The notes under the pieces were generated by a model. It ran no database searches. It saw nothing but the letters and a program-made list of their open reading frames with translations, and had not been told where the DNA came from. From NCBI GenBank assembly GCA_965146665.1, contig CBCTHE010000011.1, positions 71,769 through 135,768 of the forward strand: 64,000 nucleotides of DNA. Reading direction: 5' to 3'. The position numbers and the translations under genes were made by a program. Origin of the DNA: Ructibacterium sp965146665 (GTDB lineage Bacteria; Bacillota; Clostridia; Monoglobales; Monoglobaceae). This document shows, piece after piece, positions 51,404-60,574 of this stretch. Numbering within the stretch: position 1 is the first letter of the stretch; every line of letters starts with the position of its first letter.

Positions 51404-52264
51404 CTATTCGTCTAACATTAATTGACCGTTTTTCGCTTTCTGTCTAAGCAATTCCATTTGTTCTTTTTCAATTTGGGCAATACTTTTTTCCGGCGTCGGT
51501 AAATCCTCCGGCATAGTTCCGCCTATTTTCTCTATCGCCTCACGAACCTCCTTTCCTACAGAACGGTGGATTGATGTTGCTGTTTCCGCATCATCAATTT
51601 GATCTTTTCTTAATTTCTCTTCTGTCTGTGAGATTCTGAATAAATTAGCAATCAGTTCTGTGCTTCCCATATAATCAAGGATTTTTTGACCTATTTCCAA
51701 GCCTTTCTTTTTATGAATGTCATCTACTGTCATACCGCCATATAATCCCATATATCCTGCATTTTGAAATATGGAAAACTCTTCGTTTGTAATAACTCCG
51801 GCGCTTCTTGCCGTTTCCGCAAGAAGCTGATTCCATTGCTTGATATCTCCTCTGACAACAAGCCGCCTTGCATCCTCGTCAAGCTGATTAAACCTATCCG
51901 CTACTTCCTGACGATATGTTTGTATTGCAAAATATGTTTGACCAAGAGCAATTACTTCTTTTCTGGGATCGCCGTTTTGAACAATTAGATAACAGGCATA
52001 CCGTGTAAGCTCATAATCAAGCATCGGCTTCTCAGTCACGCCCGCCTTCACGATTTTCCTGACCTCGGGAAAATCGTTTTCAACATCATGACCGCTGTTT
52101 TGACAAGCAAGCATTGCTCGTTTTATGACTTTATGAAAATTTTCCCATTTTGTATAATCCAGTACATGTGCCAATTCACGCGCATACCAAAATTCTGTAC
52201 CGTCCTTATGGATTCGCTTGATATCCTCAAAACATTTATATTCTTTGGCAATTAAGGTACTCAT
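51404..52264 (-). CDS. dinD: DinD-like DNA-damage-inducible protein
   Basis: A 286-residue protein matching the DinD family: an N-terminal BRO-N-like domain (FWYARELAHVLDYTKWENFHKVI) and conserved central blocks (YELTRYACYLIVQNGDPRK, ALGQTYFAIQTYRQ, GYMGLYGGMTVDDIHKKKGL). In E. coli DinD antagonises RecA filaments. Here it lies 27 bases past the recombinase cluster on the same strand, so it probably travels with the mobile unit. No SOS box was recognised upstream. Confidence 0.85.
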   Translation of the reverse strand: MSTLIAKEYKCFEDIKRIHKDGTEFWYARELAHVLDYTKWENFHKVIKRAMLACQNSGHDVENDFPEVRKIVKAGVTEKPMLDYELTRYACYLIVQNGDPRKEVIALGQTYFAIQTYRQEVADRFNQLDEDARRLVVRGDIKQWNQLLAETARSAGVITNEEFSIFQNAGYMGLYGGMTVDDIHKKKGLEIGQKILDYMGSTELIANLFRISQTEEKLRKDQIDDAETATSIHRSVGKEVREAIEKIGGTMPEDLPTPEKSIAQIEKEQMELLRQKAKNGQLMLDE

Positions 52265-52291
52265 TCTATTCTATCCTCTCCTTCGTGTCAA

Positions 52292-52681
52292 TTATACCAC
52301 ATCTGCTGCTGAAAAGCAATTTTTAACTATGCTCAAAAGCCCCGATTGTCTGTCCTCGCTGAATTTCGGTTCTTGTATACTCATCAGCGTTACATGATGT
52401 ATTTCCAAATAATGCAGTATCTTTTCCAACAATGCTATATCTCTGGAAAGTCGGGCGATATCCCTGACATATACCGTCTTAATATTCCCGCTTTTCACAT
52501 CACATAAGAGGCGGCGCAATTCTTTCCTGTTCGTATTGATGCCGCTGCCGTATTCCGCGTAAAAAACAACCTCCTGTTCCAGCACCCCGGCTTCCTGCAA
52601 AACAGATTTCATGTACTCCTCCTGCAAATGCAGCGACTTTCCATCATTGTACGCACATCTGCAATAGCACGCTATTTTCAT
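52292..52681 (-). CDS. Resolvase-domain-only protein lacking the catalytic serine
   Basis: A 129-residue protein equal to a serine-recombinase catalytic domain alone. The usual YxRVS reads ACYCRCAYNDG, so the nucleophilic serine is replaced by alanine. The arginine-bearing helix is kept (RKELRRLLCDVKSGNIKTVYVRDIARLSRD). There is no DNA-binding zinc or coiled-coil part. It overlaps the 513-residue recombinase by four bases (ATGA) and is therefore coupled to it. It may act as an accessory or directionality subunit for the full-length enzymes; decay is the alternative. Confidence 0.75.
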   Translation of the reverse strand: MKIACYCRCAYNDGKSLHLQEEYMKSVLQEAGVLEQEVVFYAEYGSGINTNRKELRRLLCDVKSGNIKTVYVRDIARLSRDIALLEKILHYLEIHHVTLMSIQEPKFSEDRQSGLLSIVKNCFSAADVV

Positions 52682-54219
52682 ACGTTGCTCCCTCCTGTCA
52701 TTTCCCGATAAATCTCTTCATATCTCCAGATAATCTCTATCCGCTCTGCGTCATAAACCACAATTCGTTCGAGCAGTTCCTCAACAGCATTTTTTGTCAA
52801 CTGCTCCGGCGCTATTGCAGCATATCGTTTCATTAAAGTATAAACATCACGCTGATTTTGAACTGCCGCAACCTTTTTTGACTGTTCAGCAGTCTGCCTG
52901 TCAAGGCAGATTTTTTCAGTTTCGAGCGCTTCCCGTTCCCGAAGATACACATCCTTTGTAATATCGCCGCCTGCAAACGCTTCATATAACTTAATTGCTT
53001 CGCCGTCCAGCCTTTTTCGTCTCGCATCGTTGTTTACCGCTGCGGTATCTGCCGTCTCTTTTTGCAAACATTCTCCATATTTGCATTCAAGTGCGTCAAA
53101 CCGTTGCTGCAATTCCTCCACTACCCTTCTGCGGATATCCATTTCCTTTAACCTAATATTGGGACAACGTTCTTGTCCAACAATATATTCTCTGGATTTA
53201 CAAAAATACCGGCCATCTGTGCGTTTGCGATAAGACTTTCCGCAATGCCCGCAAACGATTTTGCCTACAAACAAAGCTTCAAACGCATCTGCCGGACGTT
53301 TCCGTTTGGTATCACGTTTTGTAAAGGTCTGCTGAACGGCGTCAAAATTTTCTGCCGAAACAATTGCCGCATGCCGGTTTTCCGTCACAATCCAATCTTC
53401 TTCTGCGCATTTGGTTTCAATATAGTTAATGCTCTTGTTTTTGCCAAAAATGCAGCATCCGGTATACTGACGGTTGGAGAGCAATTCTCTGACTGCCGAG
53501 GTATACCAGACATTTTTCCTGATTTTCTCCTCCGGAATCCCTTGTAACTGCTGCCGTCTGACGCTCGGTGTGAAAACGCCGTTGCTGTTGAGGCTCTTTG
53601 TAATCTCAACCAATTCCCAGCCTGCCAGCCGCTGCCCGAATATCCATCGCACTACCTCGGCCGCCGGTTCATCTATCATAAGCTGACCGGTGCTTTTATC
53701 CTTCCGATAACCAAAGAACGGCGGCATCAGTATAACTCCTTTTTCTGCCCGGAAACGCTTGGTTTGTTTAATCCGTTTAGACAGCCACTTTGAATAATAA
53801 TCGCATCGGATATTTTTAAATCCCAGCACCATATCGCCCACGGCCGTCTGGTACTTGCTGTCGAAGTTGTCTAAGATAGAGATGAACCGCACATGCAGGA
53901 ACGGAAACACCGTTTCCAGATAGGTACCGACCTCCACATAGTTGCGCCCGAAACGGGACAAATCCTTTACGATAATCACCTTAATCTGCCCCGCTTTCAC
54001 CATATCCAGCATTCTCCTTACATCCGGACGATTGAAATTCGTCCCCGAGTATCCATCGTCCACAAATTCAAGCACTTCATATTCCGCAAATTCCGGATGG
54101 GAATGAATATAGCTGTAAAGCAATTTACTCTGATTCTCAATGCTGTTACTGACGTCCTGTTCCTTTTTATCGCCATCCTTTAAGGATAAACGCTTGTATA
54201 GCGCCAAATACTCACTCAT
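52678..54219 (-). CDS. Large serine recombinase
   Basis: A 513-residue site-specific recombinase. The catalytic domain (about 1-150) has YKRLSLKD with the nucleophilic serine and VKDLSRFGRNYVEVG. It is followed by a recombinase domain (about 160-280) and a zinc ribbon (CGHCGKSYRKRTDGRYFC ... CPN) near 310-350, then a coiled-coil tail. Enzymes of this class integrate and excise elements between short attP/attB sites. It overlaps its neighbours at both ends by four bases, so the cluster is co-translated. Confidence 0.92.
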   Translation of the reverse strand: MSEYLALYKRLSLKDGDKKEQDVSNSIENQSKLLYSYIHSHPEFAEYEVLEFVDDGYSGTNFNRPDVRRMLDMVKAGQIKVIIVKDLSRFGRNYVEVGTYLETVFPFLHVRFISILDNFDSKYQTAVGDMVLGFKNIRCDYYSKWLSKRIKQTKRFRAEKGVILMPPFFGYRKDKSTGQLMIDEPAAEVVRWIFGQRLAGWELVEITKSLNSNGVFTPSVRRQQLQGIPEEKIRKNVWYTSAVRELLSNRQYTGCCIFGKNKSINYIETKCAEEDWIVTENRHAAIVSAENFDAVQQTFTKRDTKRKRPADAFEALFVGKIVCGHCGKSYRKRTDGRYFCKSREYIVGQERCPNIRLKEMDIRRRVVEELQQRFDALECKYGECLQKETADTAAVNNDARRKRLDGEAIKLYEAFAGGDITKDVYLREREALETEKICLDRQTAEQSKKVAAVQNQRDVYTLMKRYAAIAPEQLTKNAVEELLERIVVYDAERIEIIWRYEEIYREMTGGSNV

Positions 54220-55934
54220 GCAGAAACACCCCCGTCCTGCACCCGCTCTATTTCCTGCATCAGATATTGATATTCGTCTCTGTAACGGAATACAATCTCA
54301 AGTTCATAGGGGCTGTGTACATAAATTTTATCAATCAACGCATCCACAATATCCTTTGTTAGTTTCTTTTTGCGCCGGAACCGTTCAAACTCTGTCAGCC
54401 ATAGATTGCTGCTGCCCGCCATGGTTCTTTGACGGTACAACTGAACGGTTAAGTCTTCGATCTGCGCCTCTGTGCGTTTCATCTGCTCCTCATACCCCTG
54501 CGCCAGCAAAAGATAATCCGCCTTTGCAACTATGCCGTCGCAATAATCGGTGTACAGATTTGTTTTCTTTACGGTCAGCTTTTTCTGTTCCCGTTCTGCG
54601 CTTTGCAGTCGTGACTGCAAGGCTTGCTCCTGCCTGTTATAGCTTGGCATTGCAGATAACTCTGCCAACAGTTTTTTCGTATCCACCGCAACCTGAATCT
54701 GCTGATGCACCGCTTTCATAATCACGTCAAACAGCTTTTCTTCGCTCTGATACCGGTTGGCACATTTCCCGCCGTTTTTATCTCTGGTAACACAATAATA
54801 GTTGTAAAGCAGCTTGCCTTTGTAATACTGGTGCCCGCGGCGCAGCGGTTTCCCGCAAAGGGAACAAAGCAACTTGCCCTTCAAAATGTTTTCTTTCAGA
54901 AGTCTCCTATACTTTCCGTCATTGCGTGCATGGGTTTCCATATCCGCCTTTTTTCTGCTCTGCACCTTTTGCCAAATCTCATCGGAGATAATCGCTTCGT
55001 GCATATGCTCCTTCACATACCAGTCTTCCTGCGGCACACGGATTGCTTTGCCGCCCATTGCATTTCTGCATTGCTGCCGCCCCTGGGCAATCGTTCCGAT
55101 ATATACCGGATTCATCAGCATTCGTCCGATATAATCCGCGCCCCACAAGCACGGCTTTGCAAACCGTTTATCCTTTAATATCCCTTTGCGGTATTTATAG
55201 TTTGACGGGGATTCTATGTTGTTTCGATTCATATAATCTGCTATCTCCTGATAGCTGCTCCCGTCCGCTCGCATCCCAAACATCAATCTGACATTGCCCG
55301 CAACCTCTTCATCAATCTCAAGCTTATGCGGATCGTCGGCAGAACGGACATATCCATACGCTGCATAAGCCGCCATGTAGCTGCCGCGCTCAAAATTCTC
55401 CCGGTATACAGCGTTGATGGCTTTGGAAATATCCTTCGCATAAAAATCGTTTACCAGATTATTCAGCGCGGCATTAAATTGCCGTTCCTCACCATCTGCT
55501 GCGTGAGAGTCATATCCGTCGTTGATTGCAATAAACCGGACATTCAGGCAAGGAAAAATGACCTCCAGCAGCTTGCCCGCCTCCAGATAATTGCGTCCGA
55601 AACGGGATAAGTCCTTGACAATAATGCAGTTGATATGCCCGCGCCTGACGTCCTCCATCAGCCGGTTGAACTCCGGGCGGTCGAACCGGGTGCCGGTCAC
55701 ACCGTTATCCACATAAGATTCCAACAGTTGGAATTCTGCGTGCGTTTCCACATACCGCTCCAGCATACTGATTTGCGTGAGGATGGATTCGTTTCCATTG
55801 CCTTTTTTCTCTTCGTCGATTGACTTTCTGACATAAATTCCGGTTCGGTAAACAACAGTTGCCGCAGCGGCTTCCGCTTTGGGTTCCTCCGTATGTAAGG
55901 CGGCAATTTGCATTTTCCGGCTCTTTCTCGCCAT
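54216..55934 (-). CDS. Large serine recombinase
   Basis: A 572-residue recombinase. After a 30-residue polar N-terminal extension comes the catalytic domain (GIYVRKSIDEE with the serine, VKDLSRFGRNYLEAGK), a recombinase domain (AAYAAYGYVRSADDPHKLEID), a zinc ribbon (CSLCGKPLRRG ... CVTRDKNGGKC) and a coiled-coil tail. The start at 55934 is chosen for GGAGG nine bases upstream; an upstream in-frame ATG at 56012 lies inside the preceding gene. It overlaps the next gene by four bases. Overall type is the same as the two neighbouring recombinases, but sequences are clearly different. Confidence 0.92.
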   Translation of the reverse strand: MARKSRKMQIAALHTEEPKAEAAAATVVYRTGIYVRKSIDEEKKGNGNESILTQISMLERYVETHAEFQLLESYVDNGVTGTRFDRPEFNRLMEDVRRGHINCIIVKDLSRFGRNYLEAGKLLEVIFPCLNVRFIAINDGYDSHAADGEERQFNAALNNLVNDFYAKDISKAINAVYRENFERGSYMAAYAAYGYVRSADDPHKLEIDEEVAGNVRLMFGMRADGSSYQEIADYMNRNNIESPSNYKYRKGILKDKRFAKPCLWGADYIGRMLMNPVYIGTIAQGRQQCRNAMGGKAIRVPQEDWYVKEHMHEAIISDEIWQKVQSRKKADMETHARNDGKYRRLLKENILKGKLLCSLCGKPLRRGHQYYKGKLLYNYYCVTRDKNGGKCANRYQSEEKLFDVIMKAVHQQIQVAVDTKKLLAELSAMPSYNRQEQALQSRLQSAEREQKKLTVKKTNLYTDYCDGIVAKADYLLLAQGYEEQMKRTEAQIEDLTVQLYRQRTMAGSSNLWLTEFERFRRKKKLTKDIVDALIDKIYVHSPYELEIVFRYRDEYQYLMQEIERVQDGGVSA

Positions 55935-55935
55935 A

Positions 55936-57153
55936 TCACATCGCCTCCTTGCTCGCTGCCTGTTCCAACAAAGCAAGCAGGCTATTATATTCATCCCGAA
56001 ACCGGAACACAATTTCTATCCGCTTATCCTCATACACATAAATTCTGTCAATCAGCGTCACAACCAATCTGCGGTCTAATGCTTTCACATTGTGATACCG
56101 CTGATACAGCTGCATCCACCGCTGTTTTTCCGAACTGTTTTGCAGCGCCTGTTTTTCCTGCTTTCTATTCTTAATTACGATGTCTATTTTTTTGATTTCT
56201 TCGGAATACAGTTCATTCATGTTGCGGTAGTCTTCTTTATTGATGATGCCCTCGGAAAAATGCTCATAAAGCCGCAGCTTCCGTTTTTCCAGCCGCTCCG
56301 CTTCCTCCGTCTGCCGCCGGATTTCTTCGTCAAGCCGTTTGCTTTTATTCTCGTCTGCCGGAAGCTCTGAAATATATTTTAGCAGTTCCGATAATTCAAC
56401 AACCTGCTCAATCTGAAACTGTACCGCTTTTAACACCGCTTGTTCCAGCCGTTTTTCGCTGACATTATGGGTGGAGCAGCAAGACGTATCATTTTTGTGT
56501 GTGCCGCAGATAAAATAGTAATACTTTTTGTCCTTGCCGGAGGTTTTGCGAATCATATTTTGCCGGCAGTCGCCGCAGAAAAGGATGCCGGAAAACAAGT
56601 ACACGTGCGAGCTGTTCGGGCTGCGCCGTGTATCAAGCGCCAGCAGGCGGTTTGCAAGCGCAAACTCCTCATCCGATACAATCGGCTCGTGCGTGTATTC
56701 CCGGCGCACCCATGTGTCCTTTTCTTTCCATTCTACTTCCTTAACTTTATAGTTCACGCTGCCGCGCTTTCCTTGAATCAAATGACCGATATACACTTCA
56801 TCTTTCAAAATCCGGTTAATCGTGACTGCTGACCATTGTGATTTGATATGGTTCTTGAAAAACGTCTTGTATTTCCCGCCGATGGAAACCTTATATTCCG
56901 ACGGCGCCAATATTCCTTCGCGGTTGAGCTTGTCCGCAATATCCTCCTGATTCATTCCCTCGATTTTCCATGCAAAAATATCGCCGACAATTTTAGCTGC
57001 ATATTCATCAATCACAAGCCGGTTTTTATTGTCCTGCGCCCGTGTATATCCATATGGGGTAAACGCACCGACAAACTCGCCGTTTTTTCGTTTGGTTTCC
57101 AGACTGCTTCTGGTCATAATGGAAATGTCCCTGGCATACGACTCATTGAACAC
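55936..57153 (-). pseudogene. Large serine recombinase lacking its catalytic domain
   Basis: The frame begins at a GTG, with an in-frame TAA two codons before it. The first residues FNESYARDISIMTRSS correspond to the helix right after the catalytic domain, so roughly 190 residues are missing. The recombinase domain, zinc ribbon (CGDCRQNMIRKTSG ... CGTHKNDTSC) and coiled coil are intact. The cut coincides with the start of the conjugative element at about 57160. If expressed, the 405-residue product could still bind DNA but not cut it. It is the first gene in the recombinase cluster. Confidence 0.8.
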
Positions 57154-57279
57154 AGGTTATTGGGGAAAGGGAAAGCAAACAGGCAAAAATCCAGTATTCA
57201 TGCGGGTTTGCGGCGAGATGGCTCTCAAAAGCTAACCTCACAAAAGACAGATTATTGCACAATCACATATCGTTTCTAA

Positions 57280-57316
57280 GGGAGAATGTTGATTCCGGTC
57301 ACATTCTCCCTTTTTT
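57280..57316 (+). terminator. Terminator-like hairpin in the parA leader
   Basis: GGGAGAATG (57280-57288) pairs with CATTCTCCC (57302-57310), followed by six Ts and then, 25 bases on, the parA start. It may attenuate the operon or insulate it from transcription coming from outside. Confidence 0.75.
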
Positions 57317-57341
57317 CATACCAAGAAACGAGGTGATTATC

Positions 57342-58163
57342 TTGAACACGCAAATCATCGCCATCGCCAACCAAAAGGGAGGTGTGGGCAAGACCACAAC
57401 CTGTGCCAACTTAGGGATTGGACTGGCACAGGCCGGAAAGAAAGTGCTTCTCATTGACGGGGACCCGCAAGGGAGCCTGACCATCAGCCTGGGCAATCCC
57501 CAGCCGGATAAGCTGCCTTTTACCCTCTCCGACGCGATGGGCCGTATCCTGACCGATCAGCCGGTCCGCCCCGGCGAGGGGATTCTGCGCCACCCGGAGG
57601 GCGTGGACCTGATGCCGGCGGATATTCAGCTGTCCGGCATGGAGGTATCGCTGGTAAACGCTATGAGCCGGGAAACGATTCTGCGGCAATATCTGGACAG
57701 TGTAAAGGGGCAGTATTCCCATATCCTCATAGACTGCCAGCCCTCCCTGGGTATGCTCACCGTCAACGCGCTGGCCGCCGCCAACCGGATCATAATCCCC
57801 GTCCAGGCGGAGTATCTGCCCGCCAAAGGGCTGGAACAGCTGCTCTCTACGGTAGCCAAAGTCAAGCGGCAGATCAACCCGAAACTGCAAATAGACGGTA
57901 TCCTGCTGACGATGGTGGACAACCGCACCAACTTTGCCAAAGAGATTGCCGCCCTGCTGCGGGAAACCTACGGCAGCAAAATCAAGGTGTTCGGCACAGA
58001 GATTCCCCATTCTGTCCGGGCAAAGGAAACCAGCGCGGAGGGCAGGAGCATTTTCGCCCATGACCCAGGCGGCAAAGTAGCGGAGGGCTACGCAAATCTG
58101 ACCAAGGAGGTGTTGAAACTTGAAAAGCAGCGCGAAAAAAGTAGAGCTGGCATCGGTCGATGA
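57342..58163 (+). CDS. ParA-family ATPase
   Basis: A 273-residue Walker-type partition ATPase: deviant Walker A KGGVGKTT near residue 12, LLIDGDPQGS, and the ILIDCQPSLG Walker B. It would segregate the excised circular form or a plasmid-like intermediate with the next gene. The start is the TTG at 57342 behind GAGGTG; upstream in-frame codons cross the hairpin and are unlikely to be translated. It overlaps parB by 44 bases in another frame. Confidence 0.92.
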   Translation: MNTQIIAIANQKGGVGKTTTCANLGIGLAQAGKKVLLIDGDPQGSLTISLGNPQPDKLPFTLSDAMGRILTDQPVRPGEGILRHPEGVDLMPADIQLSGMEVSLVNAMSRETILRQYLDSVKGQYSHILIDCQPSLGMLTVNALAAANRIIIPVQAEYLPAKGLEQLLSTVAKVKRQINPKLQIDGILLTMVDNRTNFAKEIAALLRETYGSKIKVFGTEIPHSVRAKETSAEGRSIFAHDPGGKVAEGYANLTKEVLKLEKQREKSRAGIGR

Positions 58164-59055
58164 TCTGTTTACCACCGAGGAAAGCCGCGCCGACGCGGGG
58201 CGGGAAAAGGTGGTAGAAATCCCTTTAAGCGAGCTGCACCCGTTCAAGGGCCACCCTTTCAAGGTCAAAGATGATGATGCCATGATGGAAACAGCGGACA
58301 GCATCCGGCAGTACGGTGTTCTGGTCCCGGCGATTGCCAGACCTGACCCGGAGGGCGGTTATGAGCTGGTAGCCGGACACAGGCGGCATCGGGCCAGTGA
58401 ACTGGCAGAGAAAGAAACCATGCCGGTCATTGTCCGGGATTTGGACGATGACGCCGCCACGATTATCATGGTTGACAGCAACTTGCAAAGGGAAAGCCTG
58501 CTCCCCAGCGAGAGAGCCTTTGCCTACAAAATGAAATTGGAGGCTATGAAACATCAAGGGGAACGCATGGATTTAACTTCCGCCCAAGTTGGGCGGAAGT
58601 CTGCTGGTAAAGAATCGAGAGAAATTTTAGCAGAACAGGTTGGGCAAAGCCGCAATCAGATTTCGCGCTACATCCGCCTGACCGAGTTAATCCCCGAACT
58701 GCTGAACATGGTGGACGAAAAGAAAATTGCCCTGAACCCGGCCTATGAGCTGTCCTTTCTCAAAAAAGAAGAACAGACACAGCTTTTGGACGCGATGGAC
58801 AGCGAACAGGCCACCCCCTCCCTTTCCCAAGCCCAGCGGCTCAAAAAATTCAGTCAGGAGGGGCATCTGTCCATAGATGTAATGCGGGCGATTATGGGCG
58901 AGGAAAAGAAAAGCGATCTGGACAAGGTGACGTTTACCTCCGACACCCTGCGGAAGTATTTTCCCAAAAGCTATACCCCTGCCCGGATGCAGGAAACCAT
59001 CATCAAACTGCTGGAACAGTGGCAGAAAAAGCGTCAGAGAGATCAGGAACGCTGA
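58120..59055 (+). CDS. ParB/RepB/Spo0J-family partition protein
   Basis: A 311-residue DNA-binding partner of ParA. The N-terminal ParB box (PFKGHPFKVKDDDAMMETADSI, GHRRHRASEL) is the CTPase/clamp part, and AEQVGQSRNQISRYIRLTEL is the helix-turn-helix. The start is a TTG at 58120 behind AAGGAGG, inside the end of parA, giving coupling. A centromere-like site was not recognised nearby. Confidence 0.92.
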   Translation: MKSSAKKVELASVDDLFTTEESRADAGREKVVEIPLSELHPFKGHPFKVKDDDAMMETADSIRQYGVLVPAIARPDPEGGYELVAGHRRHRASELAEKETMPVIVRDLDDDAATIIMVDSNLQRESLLPSERAFAYKMKLEAMKHQGERMDLTSAQVGRKSAGKESREILAEQVGQSRNQISRYIRLTELIPELLNMVDEKKIALNPAYELSFLKKEEQTQLLDAMDSEQATPSLSQAQRLKKFSQEGHLSIDVMRAIMGEEKKSDLDKVTFTSDTLRKYFPKSYTPARMQETIIKLLEQWQKKRQRDQER

Positions 59056-59066
59056 AAGGAGCGCCT

Positions 59067-59342
59067 ATGAGAGATCACGTTGCCAGGGAGTTAAAGGGCC
59101 ACAACATACTGGCTGTGGAACGGTTTCAGGATAAGACCCGCTGGATGGTGGAGTTTTCCGTCCTGCGGCCCCGCACCGCCTACGGCGCACCCGGCGATGA
59201 AACGCGCCTGTTTCTGGACGAGGACGGCTACCAGGCCGTTCTCGCCAGCCAGAAACGCCGGGACATCAAAATCAAACGGTATGCCCGCGTCATTGAGGGG
59301 CATATCCTGGACTTCAAGCCCAAAAAGAAACGCCACCCGTAA
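59067..59342 (+). CDS. Small ICE protein of unknown function
   Basis: A 91-residue protein starting behind AAAGGAG, eleven bases after parB. Its C-terminal half (TRLFLDEDGYQAVLASQKRRDIKIKRYARVIEG) is visibly related to the C-terminal half of the protein at 60930-61241, so the two are distant paralogues. It is basic and probably cytoplasmic. No known fold was recognised. Confidence 0.65.
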   Translation: MRDHVARELKGHNILAVERFQDKTRWMVEFSVLRPRTAYGAPGDETRLFLDEDGYQAVLASQKRRDIKIKRYARVIEGHILDFKPKKKRHP

Positions 59343-59365
59343 ACCCGACAAATTGAGAGGAAGGA

Positions 59366-59557
59366 ATGAATATGTGTACCGTTAAGGAAATCAGAGAAGC
59401 CATCCGGGAGGACTGCCGCTCCCAGCGCAACATGGAAACCATTGAGATTGACCGGATTTTTCAAACCCTGACGTTTCCGCAGTTAGAGAGCCTGTTTGAC
59501 AAACCGCCCATGCCGCCGTTTTTTCACCGGTACAGGCAGAAGTCAGCCAGCAAATGA
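59366..59557 (+). CDS. Small ICE protein of unknown function
   Basis: A 63-residue protein behind AGGAAGG, starting at 59366 (a second ATG lies two codons on). It is mixed-charge and helical (VKEIREAIREDCRSQRNM) with a proline-rich end. No family was recognised. It lies in the same operon, just before a terminator-like hairpin. Confidence 0.55.
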   Translation: MNMCTVKEIREAIREDCRSQRNMETIEIDRIFQTLTFPQLESLFDKPPMPPFFHRYRQKSASK

Positions 59558-59559
59558 AC

Positions 59560-59593
59560 GCCGCAATTCTTTTTAAGGGATTGTGGCTTTTTT
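59560..59593 (+). terminator. Internal terminator/attenuator in the ICE operon
   Basis: GCCGCAAT (59560-59567) pairs with ATTGTGGC (59580-59587), followed by six Ts, between the 63-residue gene and the DUF6017 gene. Confidence 0.65.
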
Positions 59594-59624
59594 CATGCCC
59601 TGGGAAACGAAAGGAGTGCAGAAA

Positions 59625-60524
59625 ATGGCCGTTTTTCGCGTAGAACGCACACAGGGATACACCGTTATGAGCAACTATCATCTGCGGGACAAGAGCCTGA
59701 GCCTGAAAGCAAAGGGCCTGCTGTCCCAAATGCTCTCGCTGCCGGAGGATTGGGACTACACCCTTTCCGGCCTGGCTGTTATCAACCGGGAAAGCAAGGA
59801 CGCCATCCGCTCCGCAGTCAATGAGCTGGAAAAGGCGGGGTACATCAAGCGCCGCCAGACCACCGACGCGGGCGGCAAGTTCAGCGCCAACGAGTATGTG
59901 ATTTATGAGCGTCCGGTAACAGAGGAACCGCCCGCCCAACCGTTGCCCCCAAAACCGTTGTTGGAAAAACCGTTGTCGGGTTTTCCGACAACGGATAATC
60001 CGTCAACGGGAAAACCGTCAACGGAAAATCCAACGCAAATAAGTATAGAGAAATTAAATACCCAAAAATCAATTACTGACGGATCAATTACCGATTCCCT
60101 TCCCTTCCGGGGAACGGCGGCAAAGCCACCGGAACCGAAGCGAAGGGAAACGATGTCACTGACAGAGATGGAAAGTTATCGGGAGCTGATTTTGGAGAAT
60201 ATCGAGTATGACTGCCTCAAACAGCGGTTTGGGACCTACCGGGAGGACTTGGACGAGATCGTGGAGCTTCTGGTGGAAACCGTCTGCGCGAAGCGTAAGA
60301 CCACCCGGATTGCCGGGGCGGACTTCCCCCATGAGGTGGTGCGTTCCCGCTTCCTGAAGCTGGACAGCTCCCACATCGAGTTTGTCATGGACTGCCTGCA
60401 AAAGAACACCACCGAGGTACGGAACATGAAACAATACCTTTTGACGGTGCTGTTCAACGCGCCCACCATCATGAGCAACCATTACACCTCACAGGTCAAC
60501 CACGATATGTACGGCGGCTTCTGA
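59625..60524 (+). CDS. DUF6017/winged-helix replication-type protein
   Basis: A 299-residue protein. Residues 1 to about 85 form a winged helix (NYHLRDKSLSLKAKGLLSQML, SKDAIRSAVNELEKAGYIKR). A low-complexity Pro/Thr/Lys linker follows (about 100-145), encoded by short direct repeats of AAACCGTTG type, then a C-terminal domain (about 170-299, IEYDCLKQRFGTYREDLDEIV) matching DUF6017. Such proteins sit at the replication-like locus of Tn1549-type elements. The start at 59625 follows AAAGGAG. The role in element replication is inferred. Confidence 0.78.
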   Translation: MAVFRVERTQGYTVMSNYHLRDKSLSLKAKGLLSQMLSLPEDWDYTLSGLAVINRESKDAIRSAVNELEKAGYIKRRQTTDAGGKFSANEYVIYERPVTEEPPAQPLPPKPLLEKPLSGFPTTDNPSTGKPSTENPTQISIEKLNTQKSITDGSITDSLPFRGTAAKPPEPKRRETMSLTEMESYRELILENIEYDCLKQRFGTYREDLDEIVELLVETVCAKRKTTRIAGADFPHEVVRSRFLKLDSSHIEFVMDCLQKNTTEVRNMKQYLLTVLFNAPTIMSNHYTSQVNHDMYGGF

Positions 60525-60574
60525 AAGCTGGCCGTTTTTGTCTGCCCGGAACTGCCGGGAGAAAGGAATCTGTT

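Noticed and set aside
57255..57341. Longer parA start upstream of the TTG
   Set aside because: It would translate through the terminator hairpin and has no ribosome site; the TTG at 57342 has GAGGTG.
59930..60030. Short AAACCGTTG-type direct repeats that resemble a CRISPR-like or iteron array
   Set aside because: They lie in frame inside the DUF6017 gene and encode its Pro/Lys/Thr linker; spacing is not constant as in CRISPR or iterons.
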